A stretch of DNA of 42,258 nucleotides from Betaproteobacteria bacterium (GCA_009919175.1 RGCL01000021.1:1-42258); one strand, 5' to 3'. Shown: positions 18,477-28,347, counted from the stretch's first letter. A program made the numbers and translations. Notes: a model not told the origin generated them from the sequence alone.

Positions 18477-19190
18477 TTAGCGTGAGCGAATCACCTCCAC
18501 CCCAGCAGGGGGTGAGAAATGAAAATGGTCAGACGCGAGCTTGGGGTTGATTTGCCATTGGGACAAGGTCCATTCGGTTTTGTGACCCAGGGCGTCCTCC
18601 ACCAGCATGCGGGCAAGCAGGCCGTCGCGCCAGCCCAAGCGGATTTGGCGCACCGTCGACTCCGCCGCCTTGGGCTCCAGTGCAACCCAGGACAGGGCCT
18701 CTTGATCCGGCAAGGCATTGATGCGATGGGTTTGCTCCAGCGCTTTGAGCTGGGTCACCGTGGCAATGGCACCCAGGGCGGTCTGGCTCAACTCCTGCGA
18801 TTGAGGACGCACGGTGACTTGCTCCAGATCGGCATCGTGAAACCAGATCTGGCGACCATCGGCAACCAGGGTCTGAACAAAGGGCTTGAGGTAGTGCAGG
18901 CGCAGCCGGTTGGGGCGGGCAAAGCTCATGTCGCCCGACGAGGTCTTGACTTTGCCAGGCTTGCCCTCGCGGCCGGGCTCGCTCACGCGCTGGACAAATT
19001 GCACCTGGGCGCTTTGGACCTCGGAGACAAACCGGGACAAGGCTTGAACGCCCGCTTGAGCGCCCGCTTGAACGCCCGATTGAACGCCCGATTGAACGCT
19101 CTCTTGGGCTTGCGACAGGCTGGGCAAAACCAGCAGCAGAACCAGACCACCGATCCAGCCCCAGCACCGCAATCCTTGGATGCGCCCCAT
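18477..19190 (-). CDS. lolA: Outer-membrane lipoprotein carrier protein LolA
   Basis: A 237-residue periplasmic chaperone that carries lipoproteins from LolCDE to LolB. A signal peptide of about 27 residues (hydrophobic GLVLLLVLPSLSQA) precedes the mature domain, which has the LolA features PNRLRLHYLKP, DGRQIWFHDADLEQVTV and a C-terminal PPAGVEV. The mature N-terminus is unusual: five in-frame 12-bp repeats encode GVQ(S/A)-type units before the fold begins at about residue 48. The ATG at 19190 is chosen because AAGAGG lies seven bases upstream; a GTG at 19196 is too close to that site. It lies between ftsK and rarA in the conserved order. Confidence 0.9.
   Translation of the reverse strand: MGRIQGLRCWGWIGGLVLLLVLPSLSQAQESVQSGVQSGVQAGAQAGVQALSRFVSEVQSAQVQFVQRVSEPGREGKPGKVKTSSGDMSFARPNRLRLHYLKPFVQTLVADGRQIWFHDADLEQVTVRPQSQELSQTALGAIATVTQLKALEQTHRINALPDQEALSWVALEPKAAESTVRQIRLGWRDGLLARMLVEDALGHKTEWTLSQWQINPKLASDHFHFSPPAGVEVIRSR
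19043..19102. repeat. Five tandem 12-bp repeats inside lolA
   Basis: Five direct copies with plus-strand consensus CTTGAACGCCCG, at 19043, 19055, 19067, 19079 and 19091; the copies differ by one to four bases. Read on the minus strand, each encodes a four-residue G-V/A-Q-S/A unit just after the LolA signal peptide. The repeat preserves frame, so gain or loss of copies would only change linker length. Confidence 0.9.
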
Positions 19191-19192
19191 GC

Positions 19193-21583
19193 TCACGCCT
19201 CTTCGCCCCGGCTTGGCACCAAGATGTCGCGCTGACCGTTGGTGCTCATGGCGCTCACCAGCCCCGCTTTTTCCATGTCTTCCACCAGGCGGGCAGCGCG
19301 GTTGTAGCCAATCTTGAGGTGGCGTTGCACCAAGGAGATGCTGGCCTTGCGGTTCTTGAGCACGATTTCCACGGCTTGGTCGTAGAGCGGATCTTTCTCG
19401 CCGACTTGCTCGCCAAACAGATCAGGACCTGAGCTGGATTCGCCTTCCTGACCAGAGCCATCCAGAACACCCTGGATGTAGTCTGGCTCACCTTGCGTCT
19501 TGAGGTATTTGACCACGCGGTGAACTTCGTCATCGCTCACAAAAGCGCCATGCACGCGGATGGGCAATCCCGTGCCACTGGGCAAATACAGCATGTCGCC
19601 CATGCCAAGCAAGGCCTCAGCGCCCATCTGATCGAGGATGGTTCGGCTGTCGATCTTGCTGCTGACCTGAAAGGCGATGCGGGTGGGGATGTTGGCCTTG
19701 ATCAGGCCAGTGATGACGTCCACACTGGGGCGCTGGGTGGCCAGGATCAGATGGATGCCCGCAGCGCGCGCCTTTTGAGCGAGGCGGGCAATGAGCTCTT
19801 CGATTTTTTTGCCCACCACCATCATGAGGTCGGCCAACTCGTCGATCACCACCACGATGTGTGGCAGGCGCTCCAGCGGCTCTGGGGCTTCAGGCGTGAG
19901 GCTAAAGGGGTTGCCAATCGGATGGCCACTCTCTTTGGCTTCTTCGATCTTGTGGTTGTAGCCCGAGAGGTTGCGAACGCCCAGCTTGCTCATGAGCTTG
20001 TAGCGGCGCTCCATTTCGGCCACGCACCAATTCAGGCCATGGGCCGCCTGCTTCATGTCGGTGACCACGGGTGCGAGCAAATGGGGAATGCCCTCGTAAA
20101 CCGACATCTCTAACATCTTGGGGTCGATCATGAGCAAACGCACATCGCGCGCTTCAGCCTTGTAGAGCAAGCTCAGGATCATGGCGTTGATGCCCACGGA
20201 TTTGCCAGAGCCCGTGGTGCCCGCCACCAGCACATGGGGCATCTTGGCCAGATCAGCCACCACCGGATTGCCCACGATGTCTTTGCCCAGGCCCATGGTG
20301 AGGATGGATTTGGCCTCGTTATAGGTGTTGGAGCCCAGGATTTCACTCAGGCGGATGGACTGACGCTTGGCGTTGGGCAGCTCCAGCGCCATGTAGTTTT
20401 TGCCCGGTATGGTTTCGACCACACGAATCGAAACCAGGCTCAGTGATCGCGCCAGATCCTTGGCCAGGTTCACAACCTGAGCACCCTTGACCCCAACGGC
20501 AGGCTCCACCTCAAATCGCGTGACCACCGGACCTGGATAGGCAGCCACCACACGCACCTCGACACCAAACTCCTTGAGTCGGCGTTCAATCAGGCGGGAG
20601 GTGATCTCCAAAGCCTCGGGATCGACTGTATCCATGCGCGTGGTGGACTCATCGAGCAAATCAATTTGCGGCAGGCGCGAGTCGGGCATGTCGGCAAACA
20701 AGGGCTTTTGGCGCTCTCTGGTCACGCGATTGCTGGAAAACACCTTGGGCTCAGGCTCGATGACGATCTTCATCGGCTCGGGCTCCAGGGGCTGGTCAAC
20801 CTCCATCTGGCGATGCAGCGGGGATTCGTAGGTGGGTTCCTGGGGTTGCGCTGAGCCGTGGTGCGTGTCCAACTGGTTTTCCCGCTCGAGGGCAGCGGCT
20901 TGGCCCAGGGCCACATCTTTGGCCATTTCGCGCTTTTCCTTCCAACGGAAGTAACCCAGCTCCACCCAGGTGCCCAGCCGCTCTGCCACTTGCAACCACG
21001 AGAAGCGAAACACCCAGGACAAGCCCACCACCATGAACACAATGAACAACAAGGCCGAGCCATTGAAGCCCAGCCACCGATAGGCCAGCTGCCCCATGAT
21101 GAAGCCCATGATCCCGCCGCCATGGTGGCCGGGCACGCCCGACTCGAAGCGATACATGCGCGTCCACTCCAAACCGGCGCTGGCCAACAGCAGCATCACC
21201 AAACCTGCGCCCAAGGCCCAAGATGAGTCATGCCAATGCTCGGCGCTGGATGAGTGGGATGCGCCCCCCAGGCGCTGGCGCAGGCTGCGCAACCAAAGGC
21301 TGAACAAAGCGGCGTAGGCCCAATACACGGTATAGCCGAGCAGGAAGAAGCTGAAGTCCGCCAGCATGGCACCCAGCTTGCCACCCCAGTTGTGGAGCGT
21401 GGTCGCCGCGCCCGAAGTGGTCCAGGCCGGGTCGCTTGCAGAATGGGTCAACAAGGCCAAAAGCCAAAAGGCCAGCCCCAGAAATCCCAAAGTCAAACTC
21501 AGTTCTTGGTAGAGACGACGCCATCCGGTCACAGGGGCCTGCTCATCGGCGGAGTGTTCAAGGGTTTTGAGTGAATACGTCAT
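19193..21583 (-). CDS. ftsK: DNA translocase FtsK
   Basis: A 796-residue septum-located DNA pump that clears chromosome ends during division and activates XerCD at dif. The N-terminal 200 residues hold about four membrane helices. A short charged linker (about 210-300) follows, much shorter than in E. coli FtsK. The motor comprises the alpha/beta region starting near [11 protein letters not shown], Walker [11 protein letters not shown] near residues 453-462 and Walker [14 protein letters not shown]. The C-terminal gamma winged-helix domain ([25 protein letters not shown], given here only as a landmark) reads KOPS sequences. It opens the ftsK-lolA-rarA operon and diverges from trxB. Confidence 0.96.
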   Translation of the reverse strand: MTYSLKTLEHSADEQAPVTGWRRLYQELSLTLGFLGLAFWLLALLTHSASDPAWTTSGAATTLHNWGGKLGAMLADFSFFLLGYTVYWAYAALFSLWLRSLRQRLGGASHSSSAEHWHDSSWALGAGLVMLLLASAGLEWTRMYRFESGVPGHHGGGIMGFIMGQLAYRWLGFNGSALLFIVFMVVGLSWVFRFSWLQVAERLGTWVELGYFRWKEKREMAKDVALGQAAALERENQLDTHHGSAQPQEPTYESPLHRQMEVDQPLEPEPMKIVIEPEPKVFSSNRVTRERQKPLFADMPDSRLPQIDLLDESTTRMDTVDPEALEITSRLIERRLKEFGVEVRVVAAYPGPVVTRFEVEPAVGVKGAQVVNLAKDLARSLSLVSIRVVETIPGKNYMALELPNAKRQSIRLSEILGSNTYNEAKSILTMGLGKDIVGNPVVADLAKMPHVLVAGTTGSGKSVGINAMILSLLYKAEARDVRLLMIDPKMLEMSVYEGIPHLLAPVVTDMKQAAHGLNWCVAEMERRYKLMSKLGVRNLSGYNHKIEEAKESGHPIGNPFSLTPEAPEPLERLPHIVVVIDELADLMMVVGKKIEELIARLAQKARAAGIHLILATQRPSVDVITGLIKANIPTRIAFQVSSKIDSRTILDQMGAEALLGMGDMLYLPSGTGLPIRVHGAFVSDDEVHRVVKYLKTQGEPDYIQGVLDGSGQEGESSSGPDLFGEQVGEKDPLYDQAVEIVLKNRKASISLVQRHLKIGYNRAARLVEDMEKAGLVSAMSTNGQRDILVPSRGEEA
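19198..19203 (-). promoter_or_regulatory. Ribosome binding site that fixes the lolA start
   Basis: AAGAGG on the minus strand, in the last codons of ftsK, lies seven bases before the ATG at 19190. It lies one base from the alternative GTG at 19196, which it therefore cannot serve. Confidence 0.5.
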
Positions 21584-21707
21584 GGTGTGAAAGGGGATTG
21601 CAGTGGATTGTCACTCAGGAGCCAGCGGGTCAGAAACCGGGCTTTGGCGGTTCCCAAGTCCGTCCAGGGTGAATCCCGCCATCTTTAAAATCGCGACAAT
21701 GCATTGA

Positions 21708-22676
<969 letters not shown>

Positions 22677-22686
22677 GCCAATCCGC

Positions 22687-22692
22687 TAGAAT
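22687..22692 (+). promoter_or_regulatory. Candidate -10 element of the rpmB-rpmG promoter
   Basis: TAGAAT ten bases after the trxB stop, with a weak TTGGAG at 22665-22670 (16-base spacing) inside trxB. A start near 22699 gives a leader of about 140 bases before rpmB. Confidence 0.4.
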
Positions 22693-22716
22693 GTCAGGTT
22701 TTCCGAATTGCCAAGG

Positions 22717-22757
22717 CCGGCTCTCAAGCCGGGCTTAACGGGGGTCACCGCCACCCC
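22717..22757 (+). promoter_or_regulatory. Two hairpins in the rpmB leader
   Basis: CCGGCT-CTCA-AGCCGG (22717-22732) forms a perfect 6-bp stem with a tetraloop. GGGGT at 22741-22745 pairs with ACCCC at 22753-22757 across a 7-base loop. Both lie in the unusually long untranslated leader of the L28/L33 operon, where ribosomal protein operons often carry autoregulatory structure. Whether this one binds L28 or L33 is unknown. Confidence 0.4.
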
Positions 22758-22838
22758 TAGGCATCAATTGGCGAGGTGAGGGTCGTCATCCTTTTTACCT
22801 TTCTTCAAGGATGCGGCCTGTTTGTCTGGAGTGATCAC

Positions 22839-23072
22839 ATGTCCAAATTCTGTGAAGTCACCGGCAAAGGTCCCATGGTTGGTAACAACGTTTCCCACGC
22901 CAACAACAAGACCAAGCGCCGCTTCATGCCCAACCTGCAATACCGCCGCTTCTGGGTGGAAAGCGAAAACCGTTGGGTGCGCCTGCGCGTTTCCAGCGCC
23001 GCTTTGCGCCTGATCGACAAAAATGGCATTGATGCCGTGCTCGCTGACATGCGTGCCCGTGGTCAAGCTTGA
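22839..23072 (+). CDS. rpmB: 50S ribosomal protein L28
   Basis: A 77-residue large-subunit protein. The N-terminus [20 protein letters not shown] and the segment [12 protein letters not shown] are typical L28. Only one cysteine is present near the N-terminus, so this is the zinc-free form. The ATG at 22839 has GGAG at 22828-22831 with a seven-base spacer; the longer open frame from 22776 has no family similarity. It is followed 18 bases later by rpmG, the usual pairing. Confidence 0.96.
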   Translation: MSKFCEVTGKGPMVGNNVSHANNKTKRRFMPNLQYRRFWVESENRWVRLRVSSAALRLIDKNGIDAVLADMRARGQA

Positions 23073-23090
23073 TACTGAAAGGAATTCATC

Positions 23091-23261
23091 ATGGCATCCA
23101 AAGGCGCTCGAGAAAAAATCAAACTCGAATCCACCGCTGGCACCGGTCACTTCTACACGACCAGCAAGAACAAAAAGACCATGCCCGAGAAAATGGCGAT
23201 CATGAAATTTGATCCCAAGGCTCGCAAGCACGTGGAATACAAGGAAACCAAGCTCAAGTGA
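23091..23261 (+). CDS. rpmG: 50S ribosomal protein L33
   Basis: A 56-residue large-subunit protein, beginning [17 protein letters not shown] and ending VEYKETKLK, as in proteobacterial L33. There are no CxxC zinc ligands, so it is the zinc-independent form, matching the single-cysteine L28. AAAGGA upstream of the ATG serves as Shine-Dalgarno. It is co-transcribed with rpmB and ends about 50 bases before a strong terminator. Confidence 0.95.
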   Translation: MASKGAREKIKLESTAGTGHFYTTSKNKKTMPEKMAIMKFDPKARKHVEYKETKLK

Positions 23262-23313
23262 GTCTGGGCCGGGATTGACCGGCACTTGCCTTCTGAAGGG
23301 CGCATGCCCAACA

Positions 23314-23340
23314 ACAAACCCCGCTTCAAGCGGGGTTTGT
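23314..23340. terminator. Strong bidirectional terminator after rpmG
   Basis: A perfect 11-bp stem (ACAAACCCCGC / GCGGGGTTTGT) with the 5-base loop TTCAA. The right arm contains TTT, and CGTT follows on the plus strand; on the minus strand the complementary arm also ends in T-rich sequence. It lies between convergent rpmG and the desaturase gene and can end both transcripts. Confidence 0.85.
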
Positions 23341-23371
23341 CGTTAAGGGGCTGGGTAAGCGCAAAGCGGTG

Positions 23372-24583
23372 TCAAGCGCGAACCTGGCGCAAACGGCGGG
23401 AGAAATCACGCAAGGCTTCAATGCCGCTGGCTTCCGCACGTTGGCACCACGCCTGCAAATCCTGCGTGAGTTGCTCACGGCTGCGATGGGTGTTGAGCCA
23501 CAATGCCCGCAACTCTTCGCGCATGGCAACCATGCTCGACGCCAGGGGCAGGAGCTGCTTGGCCTCGGACAGTTTGGGCAGAACGCTCACCGGCACTTTT
23601 TCGCCATCCCTGTGCATCCAACGCTGGGCAACCGAGAGGATGGAGTCTGCTGGCTTTTTGGGCAGGGTCTGGATTTCAGACTTGAGCGTGCGCTGCAATG
23701 CGCGTGCGTAGCTGGCCATGAGCTCATACCGGTTGGAAATCATGGCCTCCAAGGTGCGCTCATCCGGTGGCAGGGGTGCCGTCGAGAACATGGCCTTGGG
23801 TGGCGTTTTCTTGGGATGAGCCATGCCCAGGATTTCCAGAGCGCGGATGTAAAGCCACCCGATGTCAAATTCAAAAGGCTTCACGGACAACTTGGCCGAC
23901 GTGGGATAGGTGTGGTGGTTGTTGTGCAGTTCTTCACCACCGATCAAGATGCCCCAGGGTGAAATGTTGGTGCTGGCATCGGGCGCTTCGAAGTTGCGAT
24001 AGCCCCAGTAGTGCCCAACGCCGTTGATGATGCCGGCTGCCGTCACCGGGATCCACAGCATCTGGATGGCCCAAATGGACAAGCCCGCAATGCCAAAGAG
24101 CAGCAAATCCAGCACCAGCATGACGCCCACACCCTGCCAAGGCAAGGCGGAATACAAATGGCGCTCGATCCAATCGTCTGGGGTGCCGTGACCGTATTTG
24201 CTGAGGGTTTCCTGGTTCTTGGCTTCGGCGCGGTAGAGCTCAGCACCCCGCCAGAACACCGTCTTCAAGCCTTTGGTTTGAGGACTGTGGGGATCTTCCT
24301 CGGTTTCACATTTGGCGTGGTGTTTGCGATGGATCGCTGCCCAGGCCTTGGTCTGCATGCCCGTGGTGAGCCACAGCCAGAGGCGAAAGAAGTGCGCGGG
24401 GATGGGGTGCAACTCGAGCGCACGATGCGCCTGGTGACGGTGCAGGTAAATGGTGACCGCAGCGATGGTGATGTGGGTCACCACCAACGTGAAGATCACC
24501 ATTTGCCAAAAGCTGGCGTTGAGCAACCCACCATCAAGTGCTTTGAGCAGAAACTGCCACACGGGCCAATCGATCAAGTGCAT
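23372..24583 (-). CDS. Membrane fatty-acid (acyl-CoA type) desaturase
   Basis: A 403-residue di-iron membrane desaturase that introduces a cis double bond into acyl chains. The three histidine boxes are HRHQAH (48-53), HRKHH (85-89) and HNNHH (220-224), separated by hydrophobic segments that would span the inner membrane. The core ends near residue 245. The last 150 residues are a charged, mostly helical extension rich in Arg, Glu and Leu, which I cannot assign and which is longer than in many stearoyl-CoA desaturases. It is the last gene of a minus-strand group with acyl-CoA dehydrogenases and an RsmB-like methyltransferase, 24 bases after the latter. Confidence 0.88.
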   Translation of the reverse strand: MHLIDWPVWQFLLKALDGGLLNASFWQMVIFTLVVTHITIAAVTIYLHRHQAHRALELHPIPAHFFRLWLWLTTGMQTKAWAAIHRKHHAKCETEEDPHSPQTKGLKTVFWRGAELYRAEAKNQETLSKYGHGTPDDWIERHLYSALPWQGVGVMLVLDLLLFGIAGLSIWAIQMLWIPVTAAGIINGVGHYWGYRNFEAPDASTNISPWGILIGGEELHNNHHTYPTSAKLSVKPFEFDIGWLYIRALEILGMAHPKKTPPKAMFSTAPLPPDERTLEAMISNRYELMASYARALQRTLKSEIQTLPKKPADSILSVAQRWMHRDGEKVPVSVLPKLSEAKQLLPLASSMVAMREELRALWLNTHRSREQLTQDLQAWCQRAEASGIEALRDFSRRLRQVRA

Positions 24584-24607
24584 GAATGCATCCCCCTGTC
24601 CCTCATT

Positions 24608-25963
24608 CTATCGAGCGGTCCAGATGGATGCAAAAAAGGCATCTGTCTTGTGACGATGAGGCCAGGTGCGAAACCAGCGCCCGCTGGCATCGGTCAGTCC
24701 GCTTTGCGGGTCGCATTTGAGCTCGTCCAAGACATCTTTGGCCATCACCGGCTCCCAAGCCGGATGCAGTTGATCAAAGGCCAAAGCCACGGCCTCATCC
24801 TCCTCGCGCAGGAAGGAACAGGTCGCATAGACCAAACGCCCACCCGGCTTCACAAGCTGGGCTGCACTGGACAAGATGTCGAATTGAAGCTGGGCATGGC
24901 GGGTCACGTCTTCGGGTTGAACTTGCCATTTGAGTTCAGGGGCGCGGCGCAAGGTGCCCAAGCCCGAACAAGGCGCATCCACCAGCACCGCATCGGCCTT
25001 GCCTTTGAGCCGGGCCAAACGCGGGTCGTGGTGCGATTGCAAGCCCAGGACACTCACCTGCTTCAAGCCCGCCCGCTCAAGCCTGGGTCTCATTGCCGAG
25101 AGGCGCGCCGCTGAGACATCCATGGCATACAACTGGCCTGTGCCCCGCATCATGGCGCCCAAGGCCAAGGTCTTGCCACCGGCTCCTGCGCAGAAATCCA
25201 CCACGATCTGACCTCGCCGGGCGCCCACCAGGGCAGCCAGGAGCTGGGATGCCTCGTCCTGGATTTCGATGTGCCCTTGCTGGAAGAGCGGCAACTGGGT
25301 CAAGCCTGTGGGCTGAGTCAATCGCAAACCCCACGACGAATAGGGCGTGGGCTGGGACTGCACACCCGAATCGGCCAAAGCCTGTTGAGCCTGCGTGCGC
25401 TTGCATTGGCCGATGTTGACGCGCAAGTCCACAGGAGCGCGGTCCATCAACGCGGACCAAAAGGCCTGGTCCAAGTCAGGGTGATCGGCTTGCGTTTGCT
25501 GCATGAGCCAATCGGGCACGCTGTATTGCACCGCCATGGGCCAAGCATTGCTGGCCTTGAGTCGTTGGGCATACAAGTGCATGCGCTCCTTGTCCTGGGG
25601 CTGGAGGCGCGCTTGCACCCATGGCGCCCAGCGTGCGCGAAAGGCTTTGTCTTGCCCGTCGGGCCATGGGGTGACCAAGACCTGAAGGTCCACCGCCACT
25701 TGTGTCGTCAAGGCATCGGGCGCCACGGCGGCCTGGGTCAGTCGCCAATGCCGCAAGACCTGGAATACACAGTCGCCCAATGCCGCCCTGTCTTGTGAGG
25801 ACAACCGCATGGGCGACTTGGCCAGGGTGGCCTCGGACAGAGCCTGGTCTGCACTTTGTCCGTCAAGAATGGCCTGCACCACGTGCGCGGCCAAAGCCGG
25901 CAGATCGGCAGGCCCCTCTGGGGGGCGTGATCGTGCGCGAGCGTGAGCCAAGACCCGAGTCAA
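24608..25963 (-). CDS. 16S rRNA cytosine-C5 methyltransferase, RsmB-like
   Basis: About 451 residues. The N-terminal NusB-like helical domain (ALSEATLAKSPMRLSSQDRAA region) is followed by a class I SAM methyltransferase domain with VDFCAGAGGKTLALGAMM (SAM loop), DAPCSGLGTLRR (motif IV, first catalytic Cys) and YATCSF (motif VI, second catalytic Cys). This arrangement matches m5C rRNA methyltransferases of the RsmB/Fmu group. The start is uncertain: no ATG or GTG lies where the family begins. TTG at 25963 overlaps the upstream stop (TTGA) and is chosen; TTG at 25951 is the alternative. The open frame to 26062 lies inside the dehydrogenase gene. Confidence 0.8.
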   Translation of the reverse strand: MTRVLAHARARSRPPEGPADLPALAAHVVQAILDGQSADQALSEATLAKSPMRLSSQDRAALGDCVFQVLRHWRLTQAAVAPDALTTQVAVDLQVLVTPWPDGQDKAFRARWAPWVQARLQPQDKERMHLYAQRLKASNAWPMAVQYSVPDWLMQQTQADHPDLDQAFWSALMDRAPVDLRVNIGQCKRTQAQQALADSGVQSQPTPYSSWGLRLTQPTGLTQLPLFQQGHIEIQDEASQLLAALVGARRGQIVVDFCAGAGGKTLALGAMMRGTGQLYAMDVSAARLSAMRPRLERAGLKQVSVLGLQSHHDPRLARLKGKADAVLVDAPCSGLGTLRRAPELKWQVQPEDVTRHAQLQFDILSSAAQLVKPGGRLVYATCSFLREEDEAVALAFDQLHPAWEPVMAKDVLDELKCDPQSGLTDASGRWFRTWPHRHKTDAFFASIWTAR

Positions 25964-27075
25964 AACACGCCGGCTGTGTCCTGCATGCGTGCAGACACTT
26001 CGCCCAGGTGGTGCAGGCCATCGCCCCAGGTCATCTCCAGGACCGTCAGGCGTTTGAAGCAATGCCCCACCATGTATTCGTCGGTGACCCCAATGCCACC
26101 ATGGAGCTGTATGGCCTGCTGGCCTACATAGCGCATGGACTGGCTCAATTGGTACTTGGCACGAGCGACCGCTTGGCGCCGCTCAGCGGCTGGTGCGCCC
26201 AGCTTGAGGGTCGCGTAATAGCTCATGGACCTCGCCAGTTCGAGTTGCATCTTCATGTCGGCCATGCGATGACGCAAGGCCTGAAAGCTGGAAATGGCCA
26301 CACCAAACTGCTTTCGGGTGTTGAGGTACTCGGCGGTCATGCCCAGGGTGGTGTCCATGATGCCCACAGCTTCCGCACAGACCATGGCCACGCCCACATC
26401 GGCACACCAATCCAGGGCTGATTGACCGTCTTGGGTGACTTGAATCGCCGAGGCTTTGTTCAGACTCACGTCGCCCAGGCTCGCGCCGTCTTGACCCACA
26501 TAGGGCCTCACCGTCACCCCTGGGGCATTGGCCTCCACCAAAAATAGGCTGAGCTGTCCCTTGGCCATGGCTGGGACCAGGAAAGCGTGCGCCTGCGAGG
26601 CCATGGGGACCACGCTCTTGAGGCCCGTGAGTTGCCATTGCCCCGACGCGGATGGTTCGGCCTGGGTCTGACAGACCTCCAACCGATATCGCGCCGCACG
26701 CTCCTGATGAGCCAACACGCAACGCCACTGGCCTATGGCCAGATTGGGCAGGTGCTGGGCTTGCAAAGCCTCGCTGGCGTGAGATTGCAGTACTTGGGCA
26801 GTCATCCAGGTTTGGACCATGGGGTCCATCACCAGGCCTCGACCAAGTTGCTCCATCACCACCATGGCCTCGACTGCGCCCATGCCCAATCCGCCATGGG
26901 CATCGCTCACCGCCAGGGCAGCCAAGCCGAGGTCAGAGAGTTCACGCCAGGTGTCTTCGCTAAAGCCACCCTTGGCCACGATCTCGCGGCGGCGATCAAA
27001 GGTGTAGGAGCGCGCCACCCACTTGGCCACGGCATCGCGCAACTGCTCTTGTTCGTCTGTGAAATTGAAGTCCAT
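25960..27075 (-). CDS. Acyl-CoA dehydrogenase, PimD-like small subunit
   Basis: A 371-residue flavin-dependent acyl-CoA dehydrogenase. It has the usual N-terminal helical domain (MDFNFTDEQEQLRDAV), a beta domain and a C-terminal helical domain ending in the FAD-contact stretch QLHGGIGVTDEYMVGHCFKR. It lies nine bases after a second dehydrogenase with a GAGGAG Shine-Dalgarno. The pair resembles the PimC/PimD type, in which a large and a small subunit form an obligate heteromer that oxidises dicarboxyl-CoA or long-chain acyl-CoA. The assignment to pimeloyl-CoA is by resemblance only; the substrate is not shown by sequence. Confidence 0.85.
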   Translation of the reverse strand: MDFNFTDEQEQLRDAVAKWVARSYTFDRRREIVAKGGFSEDTWRELSDLGLAALAVSDAHGGLGMGAVEAMVVMEQLGRGLVMDPMVQTWMTAQVLQSHASEALQAQHLPNLAIGQWRCVLAHQERAARYRLEVCQTQAEPSASGQWQLTGLKSVVPMASQAHAFLVPAMAKGQLSLFLVEANAPGVTVRPYVGQDGASLGDVSLNKASAIQVTQDGQSALDWCADVGVAMVCAEAVGIMDTTLGMTAEYLNTRKQFGVAISSFQALRHRMADMKMQLELARSMSYYATLKLGAPAAERRQAVARAKYQLSQSMRYVGQQAIQLHGGIGVTDEYMVGHCFKRLTVLEMTWGDGLHHLGEVSARMQDTAGVF

Positions 27076-27084
27076 GTGATCTCC

Positions 27085-28263
27085 TCAACCCAGGATGGTT
27101 TGCGCGACGATGTTGCGTTGCACCTCGTTGCTGCCACCATAAATGGTGGTTTTACGGATGTTGAAATAACTGGGCGCCAAAGGTGCGCAATGCAAGGCTC
27201 CCACCGGCACACCTTGCCAGCCCGCGTCCATGGCCTCTTGGATGAAAGGCACGCTGTAGGGACCAGCGGCAAGCATCATCAATTCTGAATAGCGTTGCTG
27301 GATTTCGCTGCCCCGGATCTTGAGCAAGCCAGCAATGTCCAGGCTTTGCTTGCCAGACTTTTCAGCACTCAACACGCGCAGCACCATCATCTCCAGCGCC
27401 ACGATGTCGACTTCCAGACGGGCGATTTCGTCCTTGAAGCGCAGATCGTTGTCCAGGCCTTCAGCCTTGGCGATGCGCTTGAGTCGTTCCAATTCACGTT
27501 TGGCACGGTTCACATCGGCAATGTTGGTGCGCTCATGGGCGAGCAGGTATTTGGCGTAATTCCAGCCCTTGTTTTCTTCGCCGATCAGGTTGCTTGCGGG
27601 CACTTTGACGTTGTCGAACCAGACCTCGTTGACCTCGAACTCGCCATCGATCAACTTGATGGGTCGCACGGTGATGCCGGGCGTCTTCATGTCGATGAGC
27701 AAAAAGGAAATGCCGGTTTGTGGCTTGCCCTCGTGGCTGGTGCGCACTAGGCAGAAGATCCAGTCACCGTACTGCCCCAGGGTGGTCCAAGTCTTTTGGC
27801 CGTTGACGATGTAGTGGTCACCTTCACGGTCTGCGCGTGTTTTCAGGGACGCCAAATCAGAGCCCGAACCCGGTTCACTGTAGCCTTGGGACCACCACAC
27901 TTCGCCACTGGCAATGCCTGGCAAAAAACGCTGCTGTTGCTCGGGGCTGCCAAACGCCATGATCACGGGAGCGACCATCACGGGGCCAAAGGGGACGATG
28001 CGCGGAGCGCCTGCGAGCGCACATTCCTCCTCAAACAAATGCTTTTGAACAGCCGACCAGCCGGGGCCACCAAACTGCTTGGGCCAACCATAGCCCAACC
28101 AGCCTTTGCGCCCGAGGATCTTGGACCATGACTGCATGTCGTCGCGCGTGAGACGCAAGCCCTGGTGAACCTTGTTGGAAATCTCGCTCGGCAAGTGGTC
28201 CCTGACCCAAGCTCTGACTTCCTGACGAAATGCTTCCTCTTCTTGTGTGAATGCCAAATCCAT
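27085..28263 (-). CDS. Acyl-CoA dehydrogenase, PimC-like large subunit
   Basis: A 392-residue acyl-CoA dehydrogenase and first gene of the minus-strand lipid operon. Family landmarks are GWPKQFGGPGW, the flavin/substrate loop WWSQGYSEPGSGSDLAS, KTWTTLGQYGDWIF and the C-terminal YGGSNEVQRNI. The start at 28263 gives the family N-terminus MDLAFTQEEEAFRQEV; the open frame to 28305 runs into the promoter region. With the next gene it probably makes a heteromeric enzyme. The promoter region shared with divergent purN contains two short palindromes that could be operators. Confidence 0.87.
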   Translation of the reverse strand: MDLAFTQEEEAFRQEVRAWVRDHLPSEISNKVHQGLRLTRDDMQSWSKILGRKGWLGYGWPKQFGGPGWSAVQKHLFEEECALAGAPRIVPFGPVMVAPVIMAFGSPEQQQRFLPGIASGEVWWSQGYSEPGSGSDLASLKTRADREGDHYIVNGQKTWTTLGQYGDWIFCLVRTSHEGKPQTGISFLLIDMKTPGITVRPIKLIDGEFEVNEVWFDNVKVPASNLIGEENKGWNYAKYLLAHERTNIADVNRAKRELERLKRIAKAEGLDNDLRFKDEIARLEVDIVALEMMVLRVLSAEKSGKQSLDIAGLLKIRGSEIQQRYSELMMLAAGPYSVPFIQEAMDAGWQGVPVGALHCAPLAPSYFNIRKTTIYGGSNEVQRNIVAQTILG

Positions 28264-28301
28264 GTCTGTCCTTGTGGGTGGATCAAGAATGCATTGTTGT
28301 A

Positions 28302-28313
28302 GCACGAACGTGC
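28302..28313. promoter_or_regulatory. Palindrome upstream of the acyl-CoA dehydrogenase operon
   Basis: GCACG-AA-CGTGC, perfect 5-bp arms around two bases, 39 bases upstream of the dehydrogenase start and close to where its promoter should lie. It has the CG-rich look of a TetR-type operator. Confidence 0.4.
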
Positions 28314-28318
28314 GAATT

Positions 28319-28330
28319 GGTCAGATGACC
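28319..28330. promoter_or_regulatory. Second palindrome in the dehydrogenase/purN intergenic region
   Basis: GGTCA-GA-TGACC, perfect 5-bp arms around two bases, centred 17 bp from the palindrome at 28302-28313 and 30 bases before purN. Confidence 0.35.
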
Positions 28331-28347
28331 CCGGTCTGCAAGCTCTT

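Noticed and set aside
17175-18485. A 436-codon frame antisense to rarA
   Set aside because: The same composition effect; it has no recognisable domain, and rarA is intact.
19043-19102. CRISPR-like short repeats
   Set aside because: The 12-bp units are contiguous with no spacers and lie in frame inside lolA.
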